From Thiopontia sp964415865 (GTDB lineage Bacteria > Pseudomonadota > Gammaproteobacteria > GCF-002020875): a DNA stretch of 64,000 nucleotides. Of this stretch, positions 25,541 through 32,398 are shown in pieces. The notes beneath the pieces are model-generated. The model had not been told where the DNA came from. It ran no database searches and saw only the letters and a program-made list of their open reading frames with translations. Each line of letters opens with the position of its first letter. The first letter of the stretch is position 1. Made by a program: the position numbers and the translations under genes. The stretch is taken from the NCBI GenBank assembly GCA_964415865.1, contig CAYQBY010000005.1:1-64000 (forward strand), in the 5' to 3' direction.

Positions 25541-27315
25541 TGACTACAGAAGTAAGACTGCCGGATATCGGTGATTTTGAGGGGGTTGAGGTAATCGAGA
25601 TTCTGGTTTCACCGGGGGATAGCGTTGCCAAAGAGGACTCACTGATTTCACTTGAGAGTGACAAGGCAACCATGGAGATCCCATCACCATACGATGGTAC
25701 GGTGGGAGAGATTAAGATATCACTAGGAGATAAAATCTCTGAGGGTGACCTGATTCTTGTAATGGATATCACCTCAGTAGATGGTGCAGAAGATGATAGT
25801 GTTTCTAGCAGTGGTGACCAACAGACCACAGAGAGCGGTGAGGATGCCAGTGATAAGAGTGCTGCAGTAGCACCACAGGCTGCTACTGTCCCTGCTGGTG
25901 ATGCAGACATCCATGCGGAGGTGCTGGTGCTTGGGTCGGGGCCTGGTGGTTATACAGCTGCCTTCCGGGCAGCTGATCTGGGTAAAAAGGTGGTTATGGT
26001 TGAGCGTCATCCATCAATAGGTGGGGTCTGTCTCAATGTTGGCTGTATTCCCTCCAAGGCACTGCTCCATACTGCACAGGTTCTGAATGAGGCCAACTCC
26101 ATGGCTGACCATGGGGTTCGCTTCAGCAAGCCTGAAATTGATCTCGATGAGATTCGCTCCTGGAAAGATGGAGTTGTTGCCCGTCTTACCGGTGGTTTGG
26201 GGATGCTGGCAAAACAGCGCAAGGTTGAGGTGGTTACTGGAGAGGGTAGATTTACCTCTCCCAATACCCTTACAGTTGAGACCGCAGAGGGGGAAAAGAG
26301 TATCTCGTTTGAGTACTCCATCATTGCAGCCGGCTCCCGTTCCGTAGAGATCCCTGTTTTCCCCCATGATGATCCACGGGTCTGGGACTCAACCGATGCA
26401 CTACGCCTCAAAGAGATTCCTGGGCGTCTGCTGATTGTTGGCGGCGGGATTATCGGCCTGGAGATGGCAACCGTTTATGAGGCGCTGGGTTCAAAAATCA
26501 CCGTGGTGGAGATGCAGGACTCACTAATTCCAGGCGCGGACAAGGACATTATCCGTCCACTGCAGAGGCGGATTGATAAAAAATACGAAAACATCTACCT
26601 CAAGACCAGGGTATCGGCGATGGAGTCCTCTGAGAGTGGCATTAAGGTCAGTTTTGAGGGGGCAAAGGCCCCTGCAGAGGATCTTTTTGATGCGGTACTG
26701 GTCTCTGTTGGGCGTACCCCAAATGGAAAACTGATTGATGCAGAGAAGGCCGGTGTAGTTGTTGATGAGTGGGGATTTATCCCGGTAGATGGTCAGATGA
26801 GAACTAATGTTCCACATATCTTTGCTATCGGAGATATTGTTGGACAGCCGATGCTGGCCCACAAGGCAACCCATGAGGCGAAGGTAGCAGCAGAGGTGAT
26901 TGCCGGTCATAAGTCGGTATTTGAGCCGTTGACCATACCAGCTGTAGCCTACACTGACCCAGAGGTGGCATGGGCTGGGCTGACTGAGATTGAGGCCAAG
27001 GCACAGGGAGTTGAGTACACCAAGGGTGCATTCCCATGGGCCGCCAGTGGTCGCAGTCTCAGTATTGGCAGAGACGAGGGGATGACCAAGGCACTGTTCG
27101 ACAAGGAGACAGGCCGCCTGATTGGTGCTGCTATAGTTGGGACCAATGCCGGTGAACTGATTGCCGAGGCAGTGCTTGGAATTGAGATGGGCTCAGATAT
27201 GCAGGATATAGGTCTTACCATCCATCCCCATCCAACCCTCTCCGAGACCCTCTGTTTTGCCGCTGAGATGGCTGAGGGGACCATTACAGATCTGATGCCA
27301 CCAAAGAAGAGATAG
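25540..27315 (+). CDS. lpdA: Dihydrolipoamide dehydrogenase (E3) with N-terminal lipoyl domain
   Basis: E3 reoxidises dihydrolipoamide and reduces NAD+. This 591-residue version carries an extra lipoyl domain at residues 1-78 (Lys42 in ESDKATMEIP), a Ser/Glu/Asp-rich linker (about 80-120), and then the flavoprotein from about 126. There the FAD motif is VLVLGSGPGGYTAAF, the redox disulfide is C164/C169 in GGVCLNVGC, the NAD motif is IVGGGIIGLEMA, and the catalytic HPHPTLSE is near the C-terminus. Lipoyl-E3 fusions are known from Neisseria and other beta-proteobacteria and some gammas. The lipoyl domains of aceF and lpdA are clearly paralogous. Confidence 0.95.
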   Translation: MTTEVRLPDIGDFEGVEVIEILVSPGDSVAKEDSLISLESDKATMEIPSPYDGTVGEIKISLGDKISEGDLILVMDITSVDGAEDDSVSSSGDQQTTESGEDASDKSAAVAPQAATVPAGDADIHAEVLVLGSGPGGYTAAFRAADLGKKVVMVERHPSIGGVCLNVGCIPSKALLHTAQVLNEANSMADHGVRFSKPEIDLDEIRSWKDGVVARLTGGLGMLAKQRKVEVVTGEGRFTSPNTLTVETAEGEKSISFEYSIIAAGSRSVEIPVFPHDDPRVWDSTDALRLKEIPGRLLIVGGGIIGLEMATVYEALGSKITVVEMQDSLIPGADKDIIRPLQRRIDKKYENIYLKTRVSAMESSESGIKVSFEGAKAPAEDLFDAVLVSVGRTPNGKLIDAEKAGVVVDEWGFIPVDGQMRTNVPHIFAIGDIVGQPMLAHKATHEAKVAAEVIAGHKSVFEPLTIPAVAYTDPEVAWAGLTEIEAKAQGVEYTKGAFPWAASGRSLSIGRDEGMTKALFDKETGRLIGAAIVGTNAGELIAEAVLGIEMGSDMQDIGLTIHPHPTLSETLCFAAEMAEGTITDLMPPKKR

Positions 27316-27368
27316 AGCCACTACTTCTTTATCGGTAGAATACCCAAAAAATTCAGGGAAACAGACAG

Positions 27369-28583
27369 ATGTCAGAAATAAAGAAAGTTGTGCTTGCATA
27401 CTCAGGAGGGCTGGATACCTCCATCATTCTCAAGTGGCTAGAGGATGTCTATGGTTGTGAGGTGGTCACCTTTACTGCAGATATTGGCCAAGGGGAGGAA
27501 GTAGAGCCTGCCCGTGCCAAGGCGGAGGCGATGGGTGTCAAGGAGATCTACATTGATGATCTGCGTGAGGAGTATGCGCGTGATTTTGTTTTCCCGATGT
27601 TTCGTGCCAATGCGATCTATGAGGGTGAATATCTGCTGGGAACCTCCATTGCACGCCCACTGATATCCAAACGCCTGGTTGAGATTGCAGAGGAGACCGG
27701 TGCTGATGCCATTGCCCATGGAGCAACTGGAAAAGGAAATGATCAGGTACGTTTTGAGCTTGGTGCTTACGCCCTTATGCCGGATGTAAAGATTATTGCC
27801 CCATGGCGTGAGTGGGATCTCAATTCACGCTCCAAGCTGATGGCATATGCAGAGGAGCATAATATTGAGGTTGATTTTGCCAAACAGGGCAAAAAATCAC
27901 CTTACTCCATGGATGCCAATCTACTTCATATCTCCTATGAGGGGGATATCCTGGAGGATCCATGGAATGAGCCTGAGGACGATATGTGGCGTTGGAGCAT
28001 CTCTCCCGAAAATGCGCCAGATACCCCAACCTATATAGAGATCGATTTTGAGAAGGGTGACCCAACAGCAATTGATGGCGATGCTATGAGTCCGGCAACC
28101 ATCATGGAGACCCTCAACAAATTAGGTGGTGATAACGGTATTGGTCGTGACGATATTGTCGAGAACCGCTATGTTGGCATGAAATCCCGTGGCTGTTACG
28201 AGACACCTGGAGGAACCATCCTGCTAAAGGCGCACCGGGCAATGGAGTCCCTGACCCTGGATCGTGATGCTGCACACCTTAAGGATGAAATGATGCCCCG
28301 TTATGCAGAGCTGGTCTATAACGGCTATTGGTGGTCGCCAGAACGTACCATGCTGCAGGCGGCAATTGATGAGACCCAGAAGACAGTCAATGGAACAGTT
28401 CGTCTCAAGCTATACAAAGGAAACGTCATTGTGGTGGGGCGTAAGTCCGATAGCAATAGCCTCTTCAGTGAGGAGATTGCCACCTTTGAGGATGATGCCG
28501 GTGCCTACGACCAGAAGGATGCAGAGGGCTTTATACGTCTTAACTCACTGCGACTACGAATTGGTGCTAAACAGAAGGGGTAA
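27369..28583 (+). CDS. argG: Argininosuccinate synthase
   Basis: ArgG condenses citrulline and aspartate with ATP to argininosuccinate. The 404-residue protein has the PP-loop AYSGGLDTSIIL at about 9-20, HGATGKGNDQVRFE near 117-130, and SPYSMDANLLHISYEGD near 178-194. Length matches the type II (non-E. coli) enzyme. It follows lpdA by 53 bp with no terminator seen between. A long inverted repeat lies directly downstream before pgpA. Confidence 0.97.
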   Translation: MSEIKKVVLAYSGGLDTSIILKWLEDVYGCEVVTFTADIGQGEEVEPARAKAEAMGVKEIYIDDLREEYARDFVFPMFRANAIYEGEYLLGTSIARPLISKRLVEIAEETGADAIAHGATGKGNDQVRFELGAYALMPDVKIIAPWREWDLNSRSKLMAYAEEHNIEVDFAKQGKKSPYSMDANLLHISYEGDILEDPWNEPEDDMWRWSISPENAPDTPTYIEIDFEKGDPTAIDGDAMSPATIMETLNKLGGDNGIGRDDIVENRYVGMKSRGCYETPGGTILLKAHRAMESLTLDRDAAHLKDEMMPRYAELVYNGYWWSPERTMLQAAIDETQKTVNGTVRLKLYKGNVIVVGRKSDSNSLFSEEIATFEDDAGAYDQKDAEGFIRLNSLRLRIGAKQKG

Positions 28584-28600
28584 TTTTTGCTTGGGAGGAA

Positions 28601-28669
28601 GGGTCATGGTGTTATGAATTCCTCCACAAGTTTTCAACTTCACTTACGGAATTCATAACACCATGACCC
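28601..28669. repeat. Perfect 22-bp inverted repeat enclosing the pgpA start codon
   Basis: The left arm at 28601-28622 (GGGTCATGGTGTTATGAATT plus CC) is exactly complementary to the right arm at 28648-28669. The 25-base loop contains a further 5-bp stem (AAGTT/AACTT, 28628-28640). The pgpA ATG (28663-28665) is inside the right arm. The left arm follows a strong GGAGGAA ribosome site (28594-28600) and contains the three-codon ORF ATG-GTG-TTA-TGA (28606-28617). No T-run follows the right arm, so it is not an ordinary intrinsic terminator. It could be a translational switch, an RNase-resistant mRNA end for argG, or an inverted duplication of the pgpA start region. Confidence 0.85.
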
Positions 28670-29133
28670 CTTCAGTCCGTACAATTTTCAGTAACCCGAT
28701 CCACTTTTTTGCCTTTGGTTTTGGCTCTGGATTGGCTCCGTTTGCCCCCGGAACAGTTGGTACCCTTGCGGCAATTCCCCTTTACTTATTACTGGAACAG
28801 CTATCACTTCCCCTCTATCTGGGGGTAGTTGTGTTGGCATTTATATTTGGTATCTGGGTCTGTGGTCGTGCGGGTGATGACCTTGGAGTTCATGACCACG
28901 GAGGAATAGTATGGGATGAGTTCGTCGGTTTCTGGGTAACCATGATTGCGGCCCCTGCCGGCTGGCAGTGGATTGTGGCTGGATTTCTACTGTTTCGGCT
29001 ATTTGATATCTGGAAGCCGTGGCCGATTAGCTGGGCAGACCGACAGGTATCTGGCGGCCTTGGGGTTATGCTGGATGACATAGTTGCGGGTGGTTTAGCC
29101 TTTGTGGTGCTACAGATTGTCTACAGAATCTGA
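28663..29133 (+). CDS. pgpA: Phosphatidylglycerophosphatase A
   Basis: PgpA dephosphorylates phosphatidylglycerol phosphate in the inner membrane. The 156-residue protein shows GFGSGLAPFAPGTVGTL, VHDHGGIVWDEFVGFW and FRLFDIWKPWPI followed by DDIVAG, all diagnostic. It has about four hydrophobic segments. It lacks its usual upstream neighbours nusB and thiL. No Shine-Dalgarno sequence lies at normal distance from the ATG, which is buried in the right arm of a 22-bp inverted repeat. Its 3' end overlaps the convergent rof-like gene by 13 bp. Confidence 0.93.
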   Translation: MTPSVRTIFSNPIHFFAFGFGSGLAPFAPGTVGTLAAIPLYLLLEQLSLPLYLGVVVLAFIFGIWVCGRAGDDLGVHDHGGIVWDEFVGFWVTMIAAPAGWQWIVAGFLLFRLFDIWKPWPISWADRQVSGGLGVMLDDIVAGGLAFVVLQIVYRI

Positions 29134-29342
29134 TCCAGTCTAATCTCGATATTCTCTCCATCTGCTGTAATTGCAGAGAGATACTCACCGTCACTCCTGG
29201 TATTTAGGTCGGTGAGTTTTAGTAGTTCATCTCTGGAATCTCCAGATTTACTAACCCAACATATTCTGGTTGGAGCGCGACGCATTATGGCCAACTCATA
29301 TTCACTATGGATGGCGCACGAAACAGGGGTGTACTCAGTCAC
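29121..29342 (-). CDS. rof: Rho-binding antiterminator, Rof (YaeO) family
   Basis: This 73-residue protein matches E. coli Rof through Y-x-P-x-x-C near the start, an E-L-A helix, D-L-x-x-R in the middle, E-Y-L and the closing R-L-D-Q-I. Rof binds the RNA-binding domain of Rho hexamers and blocks termination. It is the last gene of an argD-argF-rof run, starting within the argF stop codon (four-base overlap), so it should be made together with arginine enzymes. It converges on and overlaps the end of pgpA. The call rests on short motifs and length, hence moderate confidence. Confidence 0.7.
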   Translation of the reverse strand: MTEYTPVSCAIHSEYELAIMRRAPTRICWVSKSGDSRDELLKLTDLNTRSDGEYLSAITADGENIEIRLDQIL

Positions 29343-30253
29343 TTACCAATCAGAAACTCGAGTAGAGCCTTCTGTGCATGAAGACGGTTCTCGGCCTCAT
29401 CCCAAACCACGCTCTGTCCTCCATCGATTACACTGCTACTAACTTCTTCCCCACGGTGTGCTGGAAGGCAGTGCATAAACAGAGCATCATCTTTTGCATG
29501 GCTCATAAGAGTCTCATTCACCTGGTATGGCTGGAAGATCTCATTACGGGTATCACTTTCATCCTCCTGTCCCATACTGGCCCAGACATCGGTAACTACC
29601 AGATCGACATCAGTTGTTGCCTCAACGGGATCGCTCATAAGTGTGATGTTTGATTTGGTTGCTGAAACAATCTCAGGTTTTGGCTCATATCCATCAGGTG
29701 TTGCAATGTTCAGCTGAAACCCAAACCGGAGTGCAGCATTCATGTATGAGTGACACATGTTGTTGCCATCCCCAATCCAGGCAACAGTTTTTCCATGAAT
29801 GGAGCCGCGATGCTCTACATAGGCCTGGATATCTGCCAATAGTTGGCATGGGTGGTAGTCATCAGTCAATGCATTGATAACTGGCACAGATGAGTATTCA
29901 GCAAATGTCTCTACCTTTTCGTGCTCAAAAGTTCGAATCATCACCGCATCAACCATGCTGGACAGTACGCGTGCACTATCCTCAATAGGTTCTCCACGAC
30001 CAAGCTGAGTATCGCGTGGTGAGAGGAAGATGGCGCTGCCACCAAACTGTGACATGCCGGCCTCAAAGGAGACCCTGGTGCGGGTAGATGATTTCTCAAA
30101 TATCATTCCCAGCACCTGGTTCTTCAGAGGTTCATATATTTCGCCCCCATGTTGCATTTTTTTCAACTCAATGGCGCGATGAATAATGCTGTTAAGCTCC
30201 TCGGTTGAGAGATCCAACAGGGTTAAAAAGTGACGTGGAGAAGTTGAGCTCAT
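29339..30253 (-). CDS. argF: Ornithine carbamoyltransferase
   Basis: ArgF makes citrulline from ornithine and carbamoyl phosphate. The 304-residue protein has the carbamoyl-phosphate motif SSTRTRVSFE (about 54-63), the MIRTFEHE segment, DDYHPCQ (about 130-136), and the ornithine-binding HCLPAHRGEEV near 263-273. Start and stop overlap argD and rof by four bases each, indicating a coupled argD-argF-rof operon. Confidence 0.96.
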   Translation of the reverse strand: MSSTSPRHFLTLLDLSTEELNSIIHRAIELKKMQHGGEIYEPLKNQVLGMIFEKSSTRTRVSFEAGMSQFGGSAIFLSPRDTQLGRGEPIEDSARVLSSMVDAVMIRTFEHEKVETFAEYSSVPVINALTDDYHPCQLLADIQAYVEHRGSIHGKTVAWIGDGNNMCHSYMNAALRFGFQLNIATPDGYEPKPEIVSATKSNITLMSDPVEATTDVDLVVTDVWASMGQEDESDTRNEIFQPYQVNETLMSHAKDDALFMHCLPAHRGEEVSSSVIDGGQSVVWDEAENRLHAQKALLEFLIGK

Positions 30254-31446
30254 GATCTGCTCTCCTCTTTGTTTGTCGTTGTAAACTGGTTTATTAGCAG
30301 GGCTACCTGTTCGGCGACCTGGTCAGCCTCATCATTACTCAAGATAAGAGGTGGAAGTAGTCTGACCACACTATCAGCAGTTACATTCAGCAGCAGTCCC
30401 TGTTCCAGGGCATTGTTCACAATAGGGGCGCATGGCTGGTCGAGTTCGATGCCGATCATCAACCCCAGATTGCGTATATCAATAACGGATGAGTTATCTT
30501 TCAGAGCTGTCTGCAGGCTCTGCCTGATACGTTCTCCCAGTGATGTTGCACGTTCCAATAACTGATCCTGCTCCATGGTGCTGATAACTGCCATGGCGCC
30601 ACGGGTAACCAGTGGGTTTCCACCAAATGTGGATCCGTGCATTCCGGGCTTGAAGAGCTCTGCAGCATCTCCTTGTGTAAGACATGCACCAATGGGTAGT
30701 CCATTACCAAGCCCCTTGGCAAGGGTGATGACATCTGGCTTGATGGAGCTATGCTGGAAGCCAAACCACTTTCCGGTACGTCCCATTCCGGTCTGTACCT
30801 CATCAAGCATCATTAGCCAGCCATGCTTATCACAGAGCTCTCTTACTCCAGATAGATATTCAGAGTCTGGAATTCTGATTCCACCCTCTCCCTGTACCGG
30901 TTCAATCAGAATAGCAGACACCTCTTTTGAATTTATTGCGATCTCTTGCAGGGCATCGAGGTTATTGTATGGGGCTCTGATAAAACCAGAGACTAGAGGT
31001 TCAAAACCTGCCTGTACCTTGCGGTTTCCTGTAGCCGTAAGTGTTGCCATGGTGCGTCCATGGAAGCTGCCTTTGGCAACAATAACGGATGGTGAGTCAA
31101 TCCCCTTGTTGTGGCCATGAAGACGTGCTAATTTGATCGCAGCCTCATTGGCCTCTGCTCCGGAGTTGCCAAAAAAGAGACTCTCCATTCCGGAGATCTC
31201 ACACAGCTTGTCTGCCAGCTCCTGCTGATTTGGTATCCCGTAGAGGTTGGATGTATGGAGCAGGGTAGAGGCCTGGTCACAGATGGCCTCAGTTAATGCT
31301 GGGTGGCTGTGTCCCAGGCCACAAACCGCAATACCACTCAAGGCATCAAGATATTTCTCTCCTGCCTGATCCCATAACCAGGCCCCTTCTCCTCTGACAA
31401 ATGAGACAGGAAGTCGCCCGTAGGTGGGCATGATGGTGTCACTCAT
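30250..31446 (-). CDS. argD: Acetylornithine aminotransferase
   Basis: ArgD is a class III PLP aminotransferase that converts N-acetylglutamate semialdehyde to N-acetylornithine, and often also acts in lysine synthesis. The 398-residue protein has FFGNSGAEANEAAIKLAR near 97-114, GSFHGRTMATL near 133-143, DEVQTGMGRTG near 218-228, and the PLP lysine in TLAKGLGNGLPIGA near 245-258. It is the first gene of argD-argF-rof. The leader upstream contains a promoter and an intrinsic-terminator-like hairpin. Confidence 0.95.
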   Translation of the reverse strand: MSDTIMPTYGRLPVSFVRGEGAWLWDQAGEKYLDALSGIAVCGLGHSHPALTEAICDQASTLLHTSNLYGIPNQQELADKLCEISGMESLFFGNSGAEANEAAIKLARLHGHNKGIDSPSVIVAKGSFHGRTMATLTATGNRKVQAGFEPLVSGFIRAPYNNLDALQEIAINSKEVSAILIEPVQGEGGIRIPDSEYLSGVRELCDKHGWLMMLDEVQTGMGRTGKWFGFQHSSIKPDVITLAKGLGNGLPIGACLTQGDAAELFKPGMHGSTFGGNPLVTRGAMAVISTMEQDQLLERATSLGERIRQSLQTALKDNSSVIDIRNLGLMIGIELDQPCAPIVNNALEQGLLLNVTADSVVRLLPPLILSNDEADQVAEQVALLINQFTTTNKEESRS

Positions 31447-31472
31447 AAACTTCTAAAACTTTTTTGCTTTCC

Positions 31473-31510
31473 AAAAAATAAAAAACGGCAGCCTCAAAAT
31501 GATGCTGCCG
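31473..31510 (-). terminator. Leader terminator (possible attenuator) upstream of argD
   Basis: On the minus strand a stem (CGGCAGC with GCTGCCG plus three inner pairs, 31486-31510) is followed by T6-A-T6 (31485-31473). It lies between a good promoter and the argD ATG, about 27 bases before the start codon. A terminator in that place would stop most transcripts before argD unless it is bypassed, as in attenuation. Alternatively it ends a very short RNA. Confidence 0.6.
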
Positions 31511-31525
31511 ACCAATTGAATAGAT

Positions 31526-31553
31526 ATTGTAATGATTGTTTATGATTTGGCAA
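31526..31553 (-). promoter_or_regulatory. Predicted sigma-70 promoter for argD-argF-rof
   Basis: On the minus strand TTGCCA (31553-31548) and TACAAT (31531-31526) are 16 bp apart, both close to consensus. The start site would be near 31519, giving a leader of about 70 bases that contains the leader terminator. It lies downstream of the terminator for the PuuD-like gene, so it is the natural promoter for argD. Confidence 0.55.
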
Positions 31554-31558
31554 TAGAT

Positions 31559-31585
31559 AAAAAAACCCGGCAGAAGCCGGGTTTT
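31559..31585 (-). terminator. Intrinsic terminator after the PuuD-like gene
   Basis: A perfect 10-bp stem (AAAACCCGGC/GCCGGGTTTT, 31562-31585) with a 4-base AGAA loop is followed on the minus strand by seven Ts. It lies 22 bp after the stop codon of the PuuD-like gene. Confidence 0.85.
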
Positions 31586-31606
31586 ATAAGCAAGTTGTGG
31601 TTTTTT

Positions 31607-32209
31607 CTAAAATGGCAGGCCGTGTCCAAACCCTGTCATACCCACCAGCATTGGAAATGAGAGTAGTGTGTTGGTGCGTGATGCCATAAGGGCAACCACC
31701 TTGGCCTTAGCGATCTCATCTGCTGTAGCCTCTTTCATTCCCAGGATCTTCTGCTGGTTTGGCCAGATAAGAACCCATACATTAAAGAGCATAATTGTTC
31801 CTAGCCATGCCCCCATGCCTATTACCTGCCACCCCTCTGCCAGAGTGAATGCCCCAACCAGACCACCCATATGTTGAAGCGCCCCTACTCCAGTGATCCA
31901 TGTTAGTACTGCAGCCCAGCGAAACCAGAAAAGGGCGCGAGGTGCTATATATTTGTTGATTGCAGCAGGACCTGGATCACCATCAGCCAACGCCTCACCA
32001 ACACCAGGAACCTGGACTGCATTGAAGTAGTAGAGCAGGCCGATCCATGCAGTACCGACAATAACGTGGAGCCAGACGTTGATCTCCAGGGCGTTGATTG
32101 CATAGACAGTAACTCCTTCGCTATTTGGGGTCTTTAAAAGTACAACAAGCAGTAGTGCCAGGACTACGCCAGCAACAACAGTACCAATTCGCGATTTAAG
32201 TGGATTCAT
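31607..32209 (-). CDS. PuuD-like membrane protein (urate oxidase N-terminal domain family)
   Basis: This 200-residue protein has about five hydrophobic helices. It shares with the PuuD N-terminal domain the segments LHVIVGTAWIGLLYYFN (about 47-63), FWFRWAAVLTWITG, LGTIMLFNVWVLIWPNQQKI (about 140-158) and SRTNTLLSFPMLVGM. Full PuuD urate hydroxylases also carry a C-terminal cytochrome c; here there is no CxxCH and the chain stops after the membrane domain. It may be a heme-binding membrane subunit with a different role. It is transcribed alone with its own terminator. Confidence 0.6.
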   Translation of the reverse strand: MNPLKSRIGTVVAGVVLALLLVVLLKTPNSEGVTVYAINALEINVWLHVIVGTAWIGLLYYFNAVQVPGVGEALADGDPGPAAINKYIAPRALFWFRWAAVLTWITGVGALQHMGGLVGAFTLAEGWQVIGMGAWLGTIMLFNVWVLIWPNQQKILGMKEATADEIAKAKVVALMASRTNTLLSFPMLVGMTGFGHGLPF

Positions 32210-32325
32210 TATTTACACCTCTCCAGTTTGTCTCAAAATAATAACATAGTAATTTTGTCGGGTATTATAGACGGTTTTTAAAAAACTGCAATAGTTTTAG
32301 GTGAATTTGTCGTGGATTGGATGAT

Positions 32326-32354
32326 TTGGCACTTTTTTATCCGGTAACTATCTT
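32326..32354 (+). promoter_or_regulatory. Predicted promoter of the hyuB-like gene
   Basis: TTGGCA (32326-32331) and TATCTT (32349-32354) are separated by 17 bp, about 45 bp before the start codon. The surrounding 189-bp divergent spacer is AT-rich. The minus-strand promoter of the PuuD-like gene should also be here but was not resolved. Confidence 0.4.
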
Positions 32355-32398
32355 AATTTCTAGACATTTTTTTGGTGAAACGGTAGTTTGAAGAGACG

